Shown here: in pieces, positions 37,221 to 46,134 of the stretch
Layout: the number at the start of each line of letters is the position of its first letter
Position numbering within the stretch: position 1 is the stretch's first letter
Assembly: GCF_019218885.1 (NCBI RefSeq)
Contig: NZ_JAHUWT010000002.1
Span: forward strand, 806,001-870,000
Direction of reading: 5' to 3'
DNA length: 64,000 bases
Source: Bordetella sp. BOR01
GTDB taxonomy: Bacteria; Pseudomonadota; Gammaproteobacteria; Burkholderiales; Burkholderiaceae_B
Notes under the pieces: generated by a model
Database searches by the model: none
What the model saw: the letters and a program-made list of their open reading frames with translations, nothing else
Told to the model about the DNA's origin: nothing
Made by a program: the position numbers and the translations under genes

Positions 37221-38546
37221 TCAGGCGATTTCCTTCAAGACCTTGCCGATCAGTTGGAACATCTCGGCGATTTGTGATTCTTCAATGATGAGCGGCGGCG
37301 AGACCGCCAGCGTGTCGCCCGTGTAGCGCACCATCAGGCCAATATCGAAGCACTTCTGGAACGCTTCCGCGGCACGCGCGCCGGGCGCGCCGTCGCGCGG
37401 GGCCAGTTCGATGCCGGCTACCAGGCCGATGTTGCGCACGTCGATGACGTTGGGGGCATCTTTCAACGAATGGGCCGCTGCCTCGAAAGCCGGCGACAGC
37501 GTGCGCGCACGCGTGAAGAGCTGGTCGCGCTGGTAGAGATCCAGCGTGGCCAGGATGGCGGCGACGGCCAGCGGGTGGGCCGAATACGTATAGCCGTGGA
37601 AAAACTCGATGCCGCCTTGCGTGCCGTTGACGATGGCGTCGTGCACGTCGCGCTTGACTGCCACGGCGCCGGCCGGCACGGCGGCGTTGCTGATGCCCTT
37701 GGCCATGGTGATCAGGTCGGGCGTGACGCCGAAGAATTCGCTGGCGGTGGCGGCGCCCAGCCGGCCATAGCCGGTGATGACCTCGTCGAAAATCAGCAAG
37801 ATGCCGTACTTGGCCGTGATCTCGCGCAGCCGCTCCAGGTAGCCCTTGGGGGGCACCAGCACGCCGGTCGAGCCCGCCATGGGTTCGACGATGACCGCCG
37901 CGATGGTGGATGGGTCGTGCAGCGCCACGATGCGTTCCAGTTCGTCGGCCAGGTGCGCGCCCCAGGCCGGCTGGCCCTTCGAGAACGCATTGTGTTCCAG
38001 GCTGTGCGTATGGGGCAGGTGGTCGACGGCCGGCAACAGGGCGCCCGAGAAAGTCTTGCGGTTGGGCGAGATGCCGCCTACCGAGATGCCGCCGAAGCCC
38101 ACTCCGTGATAGCCACGCTCGCGGCCGATCAGGCGGGTGCGTTGTGCGTCGCCGCGGGCGCGATGGTAAGCCAGGGCGATCTTCAGCGCCGTATCGACCG
38201 ATTCCGACCCCGAGTTGGTGAAGAAGATGCGGTCCATGCCCTGCGGCATCAGGCCGGCAACGGCCGAGGCGGCTTCGAAGGCCAGTGGGTGGCCGAGCTG
38301 GAACCCCGGCGCGTAATCAAGCGAGGCGGCCTGGCGCGCAATGGCCTGGACGATTTCGTCGCGGCAATGGCCGGCATTGACGCACCACAGGCCCGACGTG
38401 CCGTCGAGCAGTTGGCGGCCATCGACCGAGGTGTAGTACATGCCCTTGGCGCCTGCCAGCATGCGAGGTTGGGATTTGAATTGCCGATTGGCGGTAAACG
38501 GCATCCACAGGTGTGACAGGTCGGGCAGGCCGGTGGGGGCATTCAT
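37221..38546 (-). CDS. Omega-aminotransferase (beta-alanine:pyruvate type)
   Basis: This is a class III PLP-dependent aminotransferase of 441 residues starting [20 protein letters not shown]. The N-terminus [13 protein letters not shown] is characteristic of beta-alanine:pyruvate transaminases. Cofactor residues are visible: the PLP aspartate in [13 protein letters not shown] (Asp254) and the Schiff-base lysine in ITMAKGISN (Lys283). It is paired with mmsA downstream and divergent from a MocR regulator gene. Likely donors are beta-alanine or related omega-amines; gamma-aminobutyrate is less likely given mmsA. Confidence 0.9.
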   Translation of the reverse strand: MNAPTGLPDLSHLWMPFTANRQFKSQPRMLAGAKGMYYTSVDGRQLLDGTSGLWCVNAGHCRDEIVQAIARQAASLDYAPGFQLGHPLAFEAASAVAGLMPQGMDRIFFTNSGSESVDTALKIALAYHRARGDAQRTRLIGRERGYHGVGFGGISVGGISPNRKTFSGALLPAVDHLPHTHSLEHNAFSKGQPAWGAHLADELERIVALHDPSTIAAVIVEPMAGSTGVLVPPKGYLERLREITAKYGILLIFDEVITGYGRLGAATASEFFGVTPDLITMAKGISNAAVPAGAVAVKRDVHDAIVNGTQGGIEFFHGYTYSAHPLAVAAILATLDLYQRDQLFTRARTLSPAFEAAAHSLKDAPNVIDVRNIGLVAGIELAPRDGAPGARAAEAFQKCFDIGLMVRYTGDTLAVSPPLIIEESQIAEMFQLIGKVLKEIA

Positions 38547-38654
38547 GGTACGGACTCCAGGAAGACCTGCATGGCGGGCCGGCGGCCTGTACGGCCCGGA
38601 CGCGGCGCAAGCGGCAGGATTACAGTCATTCTGATCGCGCCGGGCCGGGATGAA

Positions 38655-38660
38655 AATATA
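38655..38660 (-). promoter_or_regulatory. Candidate -10 for the aminotransferase-mmsA operon
   Basis: On the minus strand this reads TATATT, about 110 bp before the aminotransferase ATG. No good -35 is present, as expected if a MocR protein activates it. Confidence 0.35.
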
Positions 38661-38680
38661 CAATCCATGTAAAGCTCGCT

Positions 38681-38718
38681 AACTGTATAGGTAAAAACTG
38701 GCAAACTGTATAGATAAA
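38681..38718 (+). promoter_or_regulatory. Direct repeats, probable MocR operator
   Basis: AACTGTATAGGTAAA (38681-38695) and AACTGTATAGATAAA (38704-38718) differ at one base and are 23 bp apart. They lie in the intergenic region just before the regulator gene, and the second covers its likely -10 (TATAGA). MocR/GabR regulators bind such direct repeats to activate the divergent catabolic operon and repress themselves. Confidence 0.6.
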
Positions 38719-38737
38719 CGGCTTGCCTACGCCCGCC

Positions 38738-40150
38738 ATGTTCGATTTCCAGCCTATCCGCACGCGCAATCAGGCTCCCACGCTGGTGGACCAGGTGGTC
38801 GATGCCTACGTGCGCGCCATCCAGTCCCAGGAGCTGCGCCCCGGCATGGCCGTCCCGTCGGTGCGCGAGTTCGCGCGCACGTATCAGGTCAGCACGTTCA
38901 CGGTGGCCGGTGCCTACGGCCGGCTGGTGGCCCAGGGTTGGCTGGCCGCCCGGCCGGGTGCCGGCTACCGGGTGGCGGCGCGGCCCCGGCCGGCTGCCGC
39001 GACGGCGCCGGCCTCCTGGCAACCGCCGCGGCGCAGTGCCGGCTGGTTGCTGTCGGACATCTACGCCGATCATTCCATTCCCATTAAATCCGGCTGCGGC
39101 TGGCTGCCGGGCGAATGGTTGAACGAAGAGGGCCTGCATCAGGCGCTGCGGCACCTGGGCCGCGTGCCGGCCCTGCGCATCGCCGGTTATGGGCACCCGT
39201 ACGGCTATGCGCCGTTGCGCGAAACCGTGGCCGCCGGCCTGGCTGCCCATGGTCTGGACATCGCCGCTGACCAGGTGGTGCTGACCCAGGGCGTCACGCA
39301 TGGCCTGGATCTGGTGATCCGCACCCTGCTGCGCCCGGGCGACACGGTGGCCGTCGAGCAGCCCTGCTATGCCAACCTGCTGCAACTGCTGCGCCTGGCG
39401 GGCATGCGGGTGGTCAGCGTGCCGCGCACACCCGATGGCCTCGACTGCGACGCGCTGCATCGCTTGGCGGCCGACCACCGGCCGCGCGCCCTGTTCGTCA
39501 ATACCGTCCTGCAGAATCCGTCCGGGGCGGTCATGAGCATGGCCAACGCATTTCGCGTCTTGCAGGCGGCCCAGCAACATGATTTCTGGATCGTGGAAGA
39601 CGATATCTCGCGCGAGTTGATGCCCGGCGCCTCACCACTGCTGGCCGCGCTGGATGGCGCCCAGCGGGTGGTGTACCTGGGCGGGTATTCAAAGGTGATC
39701 AGCCCCTCGGTGCGCGTGGGCTACGTGGCGGCACATCGCGACCTGATACGCGACATCGCCCGCACCAAGATGGCGGTGGGGCTGACCTCGCCGGAAATCA
39801 TGGAAAGGGTGGTGCACCAGGTGATCCGCGAAGGGCGTTATCGCGCCCACATCACGCGCACGCGCGAACGCCTGGCGCAGGCTCATGCCGCAGTCGGCCA
39901 GCACATGGACGACCTGGGCATGCAGGTCTGGGCGCGTCCGCAGGCGGGCTTGTTCTTGTGGGCCAGCTTGCCGGCGCAGGCTGGCGGCGCCAATGGCCTG
40001 GCCGAGCTTGCGCTGAAAGACGGTGTCTGGCTGGCGCCCGGCTCGTACTTCGATCCGGGCGAGGCCGATGTTGCCTGGATACGCTTCAACGTGGCGTATT
40101 CGCAGGGGCCCGAGCTGTGGCGCTTCCTGCGCGGCGCATGCGGCCCCTAG
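38738..40150 (+). CDS. MocR-type regulator (GntR helix-turn-helix plus aminotransferase domain)
   Basis: This 470-residue regulator has an N-terminal winged helix (about 10-80; SVREFARTYQVSTFTVAGAY) and a C-terminal fold-type I aminotransferase domain. The PLP lysine would be Lys319 in YLGGYSKVISPS, with cofactor-site residues in QNPSGAVMS and VEDDISREL. It probably senses the amine or PLP adduct and controls the divergent aminotransferase-mmsA genes. ATG at 38738 is preferred; a TTG five codons upstream would sit almost on the predicted transcription start. Confidence 0.9.
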   Translation: MFDFQPIRTRNQAPTLVDQVVDAYVRAIQSQELRPGMAVPSVREFARTYQVSTFTVAGAYGRLVAQGWLAARPGAGYRVAARPRPAAATAPASWQPPRRSAGWLLSDIYADHSIPIKSGCGWLPGEWLNEEGLHQALRHLGRVPALRIAGYGHPYGYAPLRETVAAGLAAHGLDIAADQVVLTQGVTHGLDLVIRTLLRPGDTVAVEQPCYANLLQLLRLAGMRVVSVPRTPDGLDCDALHRLAADHRPRALFVNTVLQNPSGAVMSMANAFRVLQAAQQHDFWIVEDDISRELMPGASPLLAALDGAQRVVYLGGYSKVISPSVRVGYVAAHRDLIRDIARTKMAVGLTSPEIMERVVHQVIREGRYRAHITRTRERLAQAHAAVGQHMDDLGMQVWARPQAGLFLWASLPAQAGGANGLAELALKDGVWLAPGSYFDPGEADVAWIRFNVAYSQGPELWRFLRGACGP

Positions 40151-40161
40151 GCCTTGCGGCG

Positions 40162-40662
40162 TCAGGTGTTGCGTTCGTAGACCACGAAATCGTAGTCGTA
40201 GCCGTTTTCCGCGGGTTGCGGCTGGCGCGATGTTTCGCGCCAGGCAAACGATGGCAGGTAGGGAAAGAAGGCATCGCCATCGACTTGTGCATGCACTTCG
40301 GTGGCAACGATGCGCAGCGCCAGCGGCAGGGCCTGCGCATAGATCTGCGCGCCGCCGATCACATAAGCATCGTCGACATCGCCGCAGGCCTCGATGGCGG
40401 CTTGCAGCGTGGGTGCCACCACGGCGCCGTTCGCCGCATAGCGCGGGTTGCGGGTAATGATGATATTGGTTCGGCCGGGCAGCGGCCGGCCCAGCGATTC
40501 CCAGGTCTTGCGGCCCATGATGATGGGGCTGCCCAGGGTGGTGCGCTTGAAATGCGCCAGGTCGCCCGGCAATTTCCAGGGCAGGGCATTCTCGCGTCCG
40601 ATGACGCGGTTGTCGGAATAGGCAACGACCAGGGTCAGGCGGGGTGGCGCGGGCATGGGCAA
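40162..40662 (-). CDS. folA: Dihydrofolate reductase
   Basis: This enzyme reduces dihydrofolate to tetrahydrofolate with NADPH. The 166-residue protein shows VVAYSDNRVIGRENALPWKLPGD (split here by description only), the IMGRKTWESLGRPLPGR nucleotide-binding region and VIGGAQIY. It is convergent with the MocR gene (11 bp apart) and lies 33 bp behind thyA, forming the usual thyA-folA pair in which folA recycles the dihydrofolate made by thymidylate synthase. Confidence 0.96.
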   Translation of the reverse strand: MPMPAPPRLTLVVAYSDNRVIGRENALPWKLPGDLAHFKRTTLGSPIIMGRKTWESLGRPLPGRTNIIITRNPRYAANGAVVAPTLQAAIEACGDVDDAYVIGGAQIYAQALPLALRIVATEVHAQVDGDAFFPYLPSFAWRETSRQPQPAENGYDYDFVVYERNT

Positions 40663-40695
40663 ATTCAGTCGACGGGCTGTGGAAGGCGTTGGGGG

Positions 40696-41667
40696 TCAGA
40701 CCGCCATCGGTGCGGTCAGGGCCGGATGGTGCTGGTAGCCCTCGAGCGTGAAGTCGGTGGGCTCGACCTGCTCCAGCCATTCGGGCTGGTAGCGCCCGGT
40801 GACGGCGTAGTCGGGAATGCGGTCCGACAGCACCAGGCGCGGCGCTTCGTAGGGCTCGCGGGTAAGCTGTTCGCGCAGCATCGGCAGGTGGTTTTCGTAG
40901 ATGTGGGCGTCGCCGATGAAGTACGAGAACCAGCGCGGCGTATAGCCGGTCAACCTGCCCGCCAGGTGCAGCAGGGCCGCGCCTTCGGTCAGGTTGAAGG
41001 GCGTGCCCAGCCCCACGTCGTTGGACCGGATATACAGGCACAGCGAGATTTCGCGCGTGGTGGCGTTGGGCAGGAACTGATACAGCAAGTGGCAGGGCGG
41101 CAGCGCCATTTCTTCGATCTGCGCCCAGTTCCAGCCGTGGAACAGGATGCGCCGGTCTTGCGGCGTGTGATGGATGGCGTCCAGGCACTGGCGCAACTGG
41201 TCGACCGCCTTGTACAGCAGCACATGCGGCACGCCGTCTTCATCGAGCTCGGCCACTTGCGCATAACCGCGGTCGCGGGCGTGCCGGATCTGTGCATCGT
41301 TGGCGCGCGGCAGCAGCTTGTAGGCCGGCCAGCGGCGCCATTGCACGCCATACACCGGGCCCAGGTCGTCCGGCCCTTCGCGGTAAGGGTTGGCCAGCCA
41401 GTTGGCGTTTTCGTTGGCGTTCTGGTCCCACACCTTGCAGCCCAGCGCGCGGAAATCGGCGGCGCTGCGGGCGCCGCGCATGAATCCCACCAGTTCGCCC
41501 ACGGCCGACTTGAAGGCCAGTTTCTTGGTCGTCACCGCGGGAAAGCCCTGCTGCAGGTCGAAGCGCAGTGCCGCACCTGGCAGCGACAGGGTGCGGATGC
41601 CGGTACGATTTTCCTGCCACGCGCCGTGGTCGAGAATCGATTGGATGAGCGAGAGGTATTGTTTCAT
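40696..41667 (-). CDS. thyA: Thymidylate synthase, long form
   Basis: This enzyme makes dTMP from dUMP using methylene-tetrahydrofolate. ATG at 41667 ([20 protein letters not shown]) gives 323 residues. Catalytic Cys lies in [11 protein letters not shown], dUMP contacts in [10 protein letters not shown] and GDAHIYENH, and the C-terminus ends APMAV. It is about 60 residues longer than the E. coli enzyme, because of inserts around residues 84-101 and 112-147, and several core motifs are altered. This matches a known divergent subtype in some proteobacteria. It is followed by folA. Confidence 0.94.
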   Translation of the reverse strand: MKQYLSLIQSILDHGAWQENRTGIRTLSLPGAALRFDLQQGFPAVTTKKLAFKSAVGELVGFMRGARSAADFRALGCKVWDQNANENANWLANPYREGPDDLGPVYGVQWRRWPAYKLLPRANDAQIRHARDRGYAQVAELDEDGVPHVLLYKAVDQLRQCLDAIHHTPQDRRILFHGWNWAQIEEMALPPCHLLYQFLPNATTREISLCLYIRSNDVGLGTPFNLTEGAALLHLAGRLTGYTPRWFSYFIGDAHIYENHLPMLREQLTREPYEAPRLVLSDRIPDYAVTGRYQPEWLEQVEPTDFTLEGYQHHPALTAPMAV

Positions 41668-41705
41668 GGCGATGTACCCGCTTGTGCGGGCGTGGCGGGC
41701 CAGGG

Positions 41706-42146
41706 TCAGGCGGCCTGCGTGTCCTGGGTATCGACGATGTCCACCGAGAAAGTCAGTTCCGCGGTTTTTTCCAGCATGGCCGAGGCCGAGCAGTACTTTT
41801 CGTGCGACAACTGCACGGCACGTTCGACAGCGGCGCTCGGCAGGTTCTTGCCGGTGACCGTGAAGGCGAAATGGATGCGGGTGAAGACCTTGGGATCGGC
41901 GTCGGCGCGCTCGGCCGACAGCTTGACGCTGCAACCCGTTACCGCATGGCGGCCGCGTTTCAGAATCAGCACCACGTCATAGGCGGTGCAGCCACCCGTG
42001 CCGGCCAGCAGCAATTCCATGGGGCGGGGCGCCAGGTTGTGGCCGCCGCCATCTACGGCGCCGTCCATCGTGGCAACGTGGCCACTGCCGGTGCTGGCCA
42101 CGAAGAGCATGCCGTCGGGGCCGCCCCAGTTGATCGTGCAGTCCAT
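41706..42146 (-). CDS. OsmC/Ohr-like family protein
   Basis: This is a 146-residue protein with the two conserved cysteines of the OsmC fold, in [11 protein letters not shown] and [10 protein letters not shown]. These form the peroxide-reducing pair in OsmC/Ohr. The sequence [22 protein letters not shown] and length resemble the YhfA-like branch whose substrate is not known. It lies 38 bp upstream of thyA on the same strand and diverges from coq7. Confidence 0.88.
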   Translation of the reverse strand: MDCTINWGGPDGMLFVASTGSGHVATMDGAVDGGGHNLAPRPMELLLAGTGGCTAYDVVLILKRGRHAVTGCSVKLSAERADADPKVFTRIHFAFTVTGKNLPSAAVERAVQLSHEKYCSASAMLEKTAELTFSVDIVDTQDTQAA

Positions 42147-42262
42147 GCGGGTTCCTTGAGCGTTGAGCGCAAACAAATTCCGATGATACCCGTTGCGTAC
42201 AATTCCCGATGGAGAACCCCGCCGCACAGCAGGGCGGGGATGCCCATCCAGGAGCCCACCCC

Positions 42263-42940
42263 ATGTCCGTTGCCCCCACGTCTTCCGGTTTTACGCCTTT
42301 CTCGCGTCGGCGCGGCCCGTTCGATCCCCTGTTCGCTGAAATCGATCGTGCGCTGCGCGTGCTGTCGGGTGCCGCCACGTCTGCGCGGGCGTATCCGGCC
42401 GATGCGCCCGAGCCCGTGCCGCCGCTGTCCGACCAGCAAAAGCGCCATGCCGCCGGCCTGATGCGCGTCAATCACGTAGGCGAAGTCTGCGCCCAGGCGC
42501 TGTACCGGGGGCAGGCCGCGGCCTGCCGCGAGGCACCGGTACGCAGCCTGCTGCACCACGCCGCCGCCGAAGAAGTCGACCACCTGGCCTGGTGCGCGCG
42601 CCGCCTCGAAGAACTGGGCAGCCGTCCCAGCCTGCTCAACCCCGTGTGGTATGCCGGCTCGTTCACGCTGGGCGCGCTGGCCAGTTGCGCCGGCACCGCG
42701 CGCAACCTGGGTTTCATGGCCGAAACCGAGCGCCAGGTCGAGGCCCATCTCGACGGCCACTTGCGCAGCCTGCCCGAAACCGACCAGAGGTCGCGCCAGA
42801 TCGTGGGCAAGATGAAAGCCGACGAGGCCCAGCATCGCAGCAATGCCGAACAGGCGGGCGGGGTGCCATTGCCGGCGCCGGTACGCGGCGCCATGCGGGC
42901 CATGTCGCGCCTCATGACCTCCACCGCCTACTGGGTTTGA
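42263..42940 (+). CDS. coq7: 2-polyprenyl-3-methyl-6-methoxy-1,4-benzoquinone monooxygenase
   Basis: This diiron hydroxylase carries out the last ring hydroxylation of ubiquinone synthesis. ATG at 42263 ([17 protein letters not shown]), with AGGAG upstream, gives 225 residues. The ferritin-like diiron motifs are visible: [30 protein letters not shown] and [13 protein letters not shown] 60-residue proline/alanine-rich N-terminal part precedes the catalytic domain, usual in betaproteobacteria. A terminator lies about 100 bp behind. Confidence 0.95.
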   Translation: MSVAPTSSGFTPFSRRRGPFDPLFAEIDRALRVLSGAATSARAYPADAPEPVPPLSDQQKRHAAGLMRVNHVGEVCAQALYRGQAAACREAPVRSLLHHAAAEEVDHLAWCARRLEELGSRPSLLNPVWYAGSFTLGALASCAGTARNLGFMAETERQVEAHLDGHLRSLPETDQRSRQIVGKMKADEAQHRSNAEQAGGVPLPAPVRGAMRAMSRLMTSTAYWV

Positions 42941-43039
42941 ATGCCCGGCCTTGGTGCAAGACGTGGTGCGCTGCACAATAAAAGTGCAAACGGTGGCCCG
43001 AATACCTCAACGCGACCGAGCTAAGTCATTGAAAAATAT

Positions 43040-43068
43040 AGGGTAACCCCGCAAGGGTTTACCCTTTT
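43040..43068 (+). terminator. Intrinsic terminator behind coq7
   Basis: An 11-position stem with one mismatch (AGGGTAACCCC with GGGTTTACCCT) closes a GCAA loop and is followed by TTTT. Confidence 0.7.
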
Positions 43069-43175
43069 CGCAAAAACCCTTTGCAGCGTACAGTCAATAG
43101 TGAAGCCGGTTGCCAGCCTTATTGCGGCGAAACCACAACGTCGATACCCGCGCTGCAGTCATCCTCAAAAAAATC

Positions 43176-43204
43176 TTGCATCGCACAAAACAATGCGCTA
43201 CGAT
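43176..43204 (+). promoter_or_regulatory. Sigma-70 promoter for the candidate small RNA
   Basis: TTGCAT (43176-43181) and TACGAT (43199-43204) are separated by 17 bp, the optimal spacing. Start of transcription is expected near 43211. Confidence 0.65.
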
Positions 43205-43210
43205 TCAGTC

Positions 43211-43364
43211 ATGGATGTTGAAGACGCAGTCGGTGCGGTGTTTACCCCGAATGCGTAGCGGTCGAACCTGATGCAGTGTTCACCCCAACATGCCCCGGTT
43301 GTCTCCTCCACCCTCCTCCTTTGGTGGATTTAGCCCGAGATCGCAAGATCTCGGGCTTTTTTTT
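43211..43364 (+). ncRNA. Candidate small RNA with anti-Shine-Dalgarno loop
   Basis: This is a predicted transcript of about 150 nt, bounded by a well-formed promoter and a perfect intrinsic terminator and lying in a 714-bp gene-free region. It contains CTCCTCC twice (43303-43309 and 43313-43319). The second copy sits in the loop of a hairpin with stem TCCACC/GGTGGA (43307-43312 and 43323-43328). Such loops pair with ribosome-binding sites and occur in the CcsR and cuckoo RNAs of alphaproteobacteria. Two imperfect direct repeats (GTGTTTACCCC and GTGTTCACCCC) lie in the 5' half. A 15-codon open frame starts at 43211, so a dual-function or leader peptide is possible. Confidence 0.65.
43332..43364 (+). 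terminator. Intrinsic terminator of the small RNA
   Basis: A perfect 11-bp stem (AGCCCGAGATC with GATCTCGGGCT) with loop GCAA runs directly into eight T residues. Confidence 0.9.
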
Positions 43365-43449
43365 CGATGTATTTAATGTGTCCCCAATTATTGGGCGGCA
43401 GCGAGATGCAACGTAATGACGCCAGGCTTGTCCCAACGACTTGCGCCTA

Positions 43450-43467
43450 GTATTTACCCTTAAATAC
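43450..43467. promoter_or_regulatory. Palindrome upstream of the polysaccharide locus, possible operator
   Basis: GTATTTA and TAAATAC (perfect 7-bp arms) flank CCCT. A -10-like TACAAT follows at 43494-43499 without a good -35, so an activator site centred near -47 is plausible. I see nothing else firm in the roughly 290 bp between the small RNA terminator and the GTG at 43655. Confidence 0.4.
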
Positions 43468-43654
43468 GGCTGCTGCAGCCCCATGGAAAGAATTACAATG
43501 CTTTTCTGCGTGGGCGCCCACGGGGTGACGGCAATGGCTGCGGTTACGTTCTGTGTGGCTGCCTTGCACTTGTTTAGGTCTCGCATATAAGACCGTTACA
43601 CGCGCTCTCGATAATGATCTGCTTCATGAAATTCGACCCAACTAAGGTGCTTCC

Positions 43655-44749
43655 GTGACCTGGCTGTACATCTGCGTGGTGGCGTTCACGGTGGGAGGAC
43701 TCATCGTGGCGTCGGAACGCTGGCATGGCGCCTTTACCGGCGATAGCGACCTGAGCAAGCCACAAGCCTCGCATACGCGCGCCACGCCCCGCGTGGGCGG
43801 GCTGGCAGTGCTGGCCGGTTCGCTGGCGGGCCTGTTGGTGCTCGGGCCCAGCAACATGACCCTGACCTGGCTGTGGCCCGCGCTGTTCGTGGCGGTGATG
43901 CCCGTGTTCGTGGCGGGCCTGCTCGAAGACATCACCAAAGACATCGGCGCCAGCAAGCGCCTGCTGGCGGCGTTCCTGTCGGCTGCCATTGCCTGGTGGT
44001 TGTTGGGCGGGGTCAGTCGCGTGGGCATCGCGCCGGTCGACTGGGTGCTGTCGTTCTGGCCCGTGTCGCTGTTGTTCACCATGTTCGCGGTGGGAGGCTG
44101 TACGCACGCCCTGAATATCGTCGACGGCATGAATGGCCTGGCGGGCATGGTGGCCACCTTGATGGCGGTGTCGATCGCATTGGTTGCGCTGCAGGTGGGC
44201 GACATGCCTATTTCCATGATCGCCGCGGCGCTGGCCTCGGCCACGCTGGGTTTCCTTGTCTGGAACTTTCCTTTCGGCCGGGTGTTCCTGGGCGATGGGG
44301 GCGCGTACTTCCTGGGTTTCATGCTGGCCGAACTGGCCGTGCTGCTGGTGGTGCGCAATCCATCGGTGTCGCCGTTCTACGCGCTGGCGGTGTTGTTCTA
44401 TCCCGTCTTCGAAACCGGTTTTTCCATCTGGCGGCGCCGCTTCAAGCGCGGCGTTCCGGTCGACCAGCCCGATGCCCTGCACCTGCATCAACTGGTATTC
44501 CGGCGGCTGGTGCGCGTGACCTTCAGCCGTGGCCGCCGCCATGCGGTGCCGGCGCTGTGCAATGCGCTGGCCTCGCCCTACATGTGGGTACTGGCCTTGA
44601 TCGGCCTGGTGCCGGCCACCATCTGGTGGGACAACGCCTGGGTCCTCGGCCTGAGCCTGGCGGTATTCGCCGCGGCGTATATCTGGCTGTACGTGCGGCT
44701 GGTGTCATGGCGCCGTCCGGGCTGGCTGCTATTGCCGCGCACCCACTGA
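43655..44749 (+). CDS. Undecaprenyl-phosphate HexNAc-1-phosphate transferase (WecA/WbpL family)
   Basis: This integral membrane enzyme starts glycan assembly by placing a sugar-1-phosphate on undecaprenyl phosphate. The GTG start at 43655 has AAGG upstream. The 364-residue product has about 10-11 membrane helices. Family motifs are visible: TPRVGGLAVL, LNIVDGMNGLAGM, FPFGRVFLGDGGAYFLGF, and the cytoplasmic HLHQLVFRR, which corresponds to the HIHH region. It heads the surface-glycan locus. WbpL-type enzymes use N-acetylated hexoses; which one is used here is not readable. Confidence 0.9.
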   Translation: MTWLYICVVAFTVGGLIVASERWHGAFTGDSDLSKPQASHTRATPRVGGLAVLAGSLAGLLVLGPSNMTLTWLWPALFVAVMPVFVAGLLEDITKDIGASKRLLAAFLSAAIAWWLLGGVSRVGIAPVDWVLSFWPVSLLFTMFAVGGCTHALNIVDGMNGLAGMVATLMAVSIALVALQVGDMPISMIAAALASATLGFLVWNFPFGRVFLGDGGAYFLGFMLAELAVLLVVRNPSVSPFYALAVLFYPVFETGFSIWRRRFKRGVPVDQPDALHLHQLVFRRLVRVTFSRGRRHAVPALCNALASPYMWVLALIGLVPATIWWDNAWVLGLSLAVFAAAYIWLYVRLVSWRRPGWLLLPRTH

Positions 44750-44759
44750 ATCCTGTCGG

Positions 44760-44790
44760 ACGGCCCCGCGACGGGTCGAGGGGCCGTTGT
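44760..44790 (+). terminator. GC stem behind the initiating transferase gene
   Basis: ACGGCCCC (44760-44767) pairs with GGGGCCGT (44780-44787), followed by a short T-rich tail. It may be a partial terminator; the next gene could use the TTACAAT region behind it as a promoter. Confidence 0.5.
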
Positions 44791-44850
44791 TACAATTCCC
44801 CGTTCCTAATTGAAATGCCGTGTACGTAGCGCGGCAAAGGGAGAGCTATC

Positions 44851-46125
44851 TTGCGTATCGATGAGGTAAAACTTGCCGTGGTTGGCCTGGGCTATGTCGG
44901 GCTGCCGCTGGCCGTGGAATTCGGCAAGAAGCGCTCGGTCATTGGCTTTGACATCAATACCAAGCGCATCGACGCCCTGAAGGCGGGTCATGACCATACG
45001 CTGGAAGTCGACGACGCCGAACTGGCGCAGGCCAAGCACCTTGGCTACACGGCCGACCGGGCCGACCTGGCCAAGGCCAATGTGTACATCGTCACGGTGC
45101 CCACGCCGATCGACAACTACAAGCAGCCCGACCTGACGCCGCTGATCAAGGCCAGCGAGACCATCGGCGCGGTGCTCAAGCGCGGCGATATCGTCATCTA
45201 CGAATCCACCGTGTATCCCGGCGCTACCGAAGAAGACTGCGTGCCGGTGCTGGAACGCGTGTCGGGCCTGAAGTTCAATGTGGATTTCTACGCCGGCTAC
45301 AGCCCCGAGCGCATCAATCCGGGCGACAAGGCACACCGTGTCAACACGATCAAGAAGGTCACCTCGGGCTCGACGCCGGAAGTCGCCGACCTGGTCGACA
45401 CGCTGTACAACGAAATCATCACGGTCGGCACCCACAAGGCGTCCAGCATCCGCGTGGCCGAGGCCGCCAAGGTCATCGAAAACACGCAGCGCGATGTGAA
45501 CATCGCGTTGATCAACGAACTGGCCCTGATCTTCAACAAAATGGGTATCGACACCGAAGCCGTGCTGCAAGCCGCCGGCACCAAGTGGAACTTCCTGCCG
45601 TTCCGTCCCGGCCTGGTGGGCGGGCACTGCATCGGCGTCGATCCGTACTACCTGACCCACAAGGCGCAGGCCATCGGCTATCACCCCGAGATCATCCTGG
45701 CGGGCCGCCGCCTGAACGACTCCATGGGCAGCTACGTGGTGTCGCAACTGGTCAAGCAGATGACCAAGCAGCGCATCCATGTGCAGGGCGCGCGCGTGCT
45801 GGTCATGGGGCTGGCCTTCAAGGAAAACTGCCCCGACCTGCGCAACACGCGCGTGGTTGATATCGTGAATGAACTGGGCGAATACAACGTCGATGTCGAT
45901 GTCTACGATCCGTGGGTCGATCCCGAGGAAGCCGTGCACGAATATGGCATCACGCCGGTGGCCAAGGCCGAGGCCGGCAGGTACGACGCCATCATCCTGG
46001 CGGTATCGCATCATCAGTTCGTGGAAATGGGTGCGGCCGGAATCCGCAAGCTGGGCAAGGCCAAGCACGTGCTGTACGACTTGAAATACGTTCTGTCGGC
46101 CGATGAGTCCGATCTGCGCCTGTAA
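44851..46125 (+). CDS. wbpO: UDP-N-acetylhexosamine 6-dehydrogenase (WbpO/TviB type)
   Basis: This enzyme oxidises UDP-GlcNAc or UDP-GalNAc to the uronic acid with two NAD+. It has 424 residues from a TTG at 44851 (AAAGGGAGAG upstream; no ATG nearby). Motifs: the Rossmann fold [40 protein letters not shown], and the catalytic Cys260 in [12 protein letters not shown]. The overall sequence style matches WbpO/VipA and not UDP-glucose dehydrogenase. Together with the 4-epimerase gene 9 bp downstream it should yield UDP-GalNAcA. Confidence 0.92.
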   Translation: MRIDEVKLAVVGLGYVGLPLAVEFGKKRSVIGFDINTKRIDALKAGHDHTLEVDDAELAQAKHLGYTADRADLAKANVYIVTVPTPIDNYKQPDLTPLIKASETIGAVLKRGDIVIYESTVYPGATEEDCVPVLERVSGLKFNVDFYAGYSPERINPGDKAHRVNTIKKVTSGSTPEVADLVDTLYNEIITVGTHKASSIRVAEAAKVIENTQRDVNIALINELALIFNKMGIDTEAVLQAAGTKWNFLPFRPGLVGGHCIGVDPYYLTHKAQAIGYHPEIILAGRRLNDSMGSYVVSQLVKQMTKQRIHVQGARVLVMGLAFKENCPDLRNTRVVDIVNELGEYNVDVDVYDPWVDPEEAVHEYGITPVAKAEAGRYDAIILAVSHHQFVEMGAAGIRKLGKAKHVLYDLKYVLSADESDLRL

Positions 46126-46134
46126 GGAACCGGC

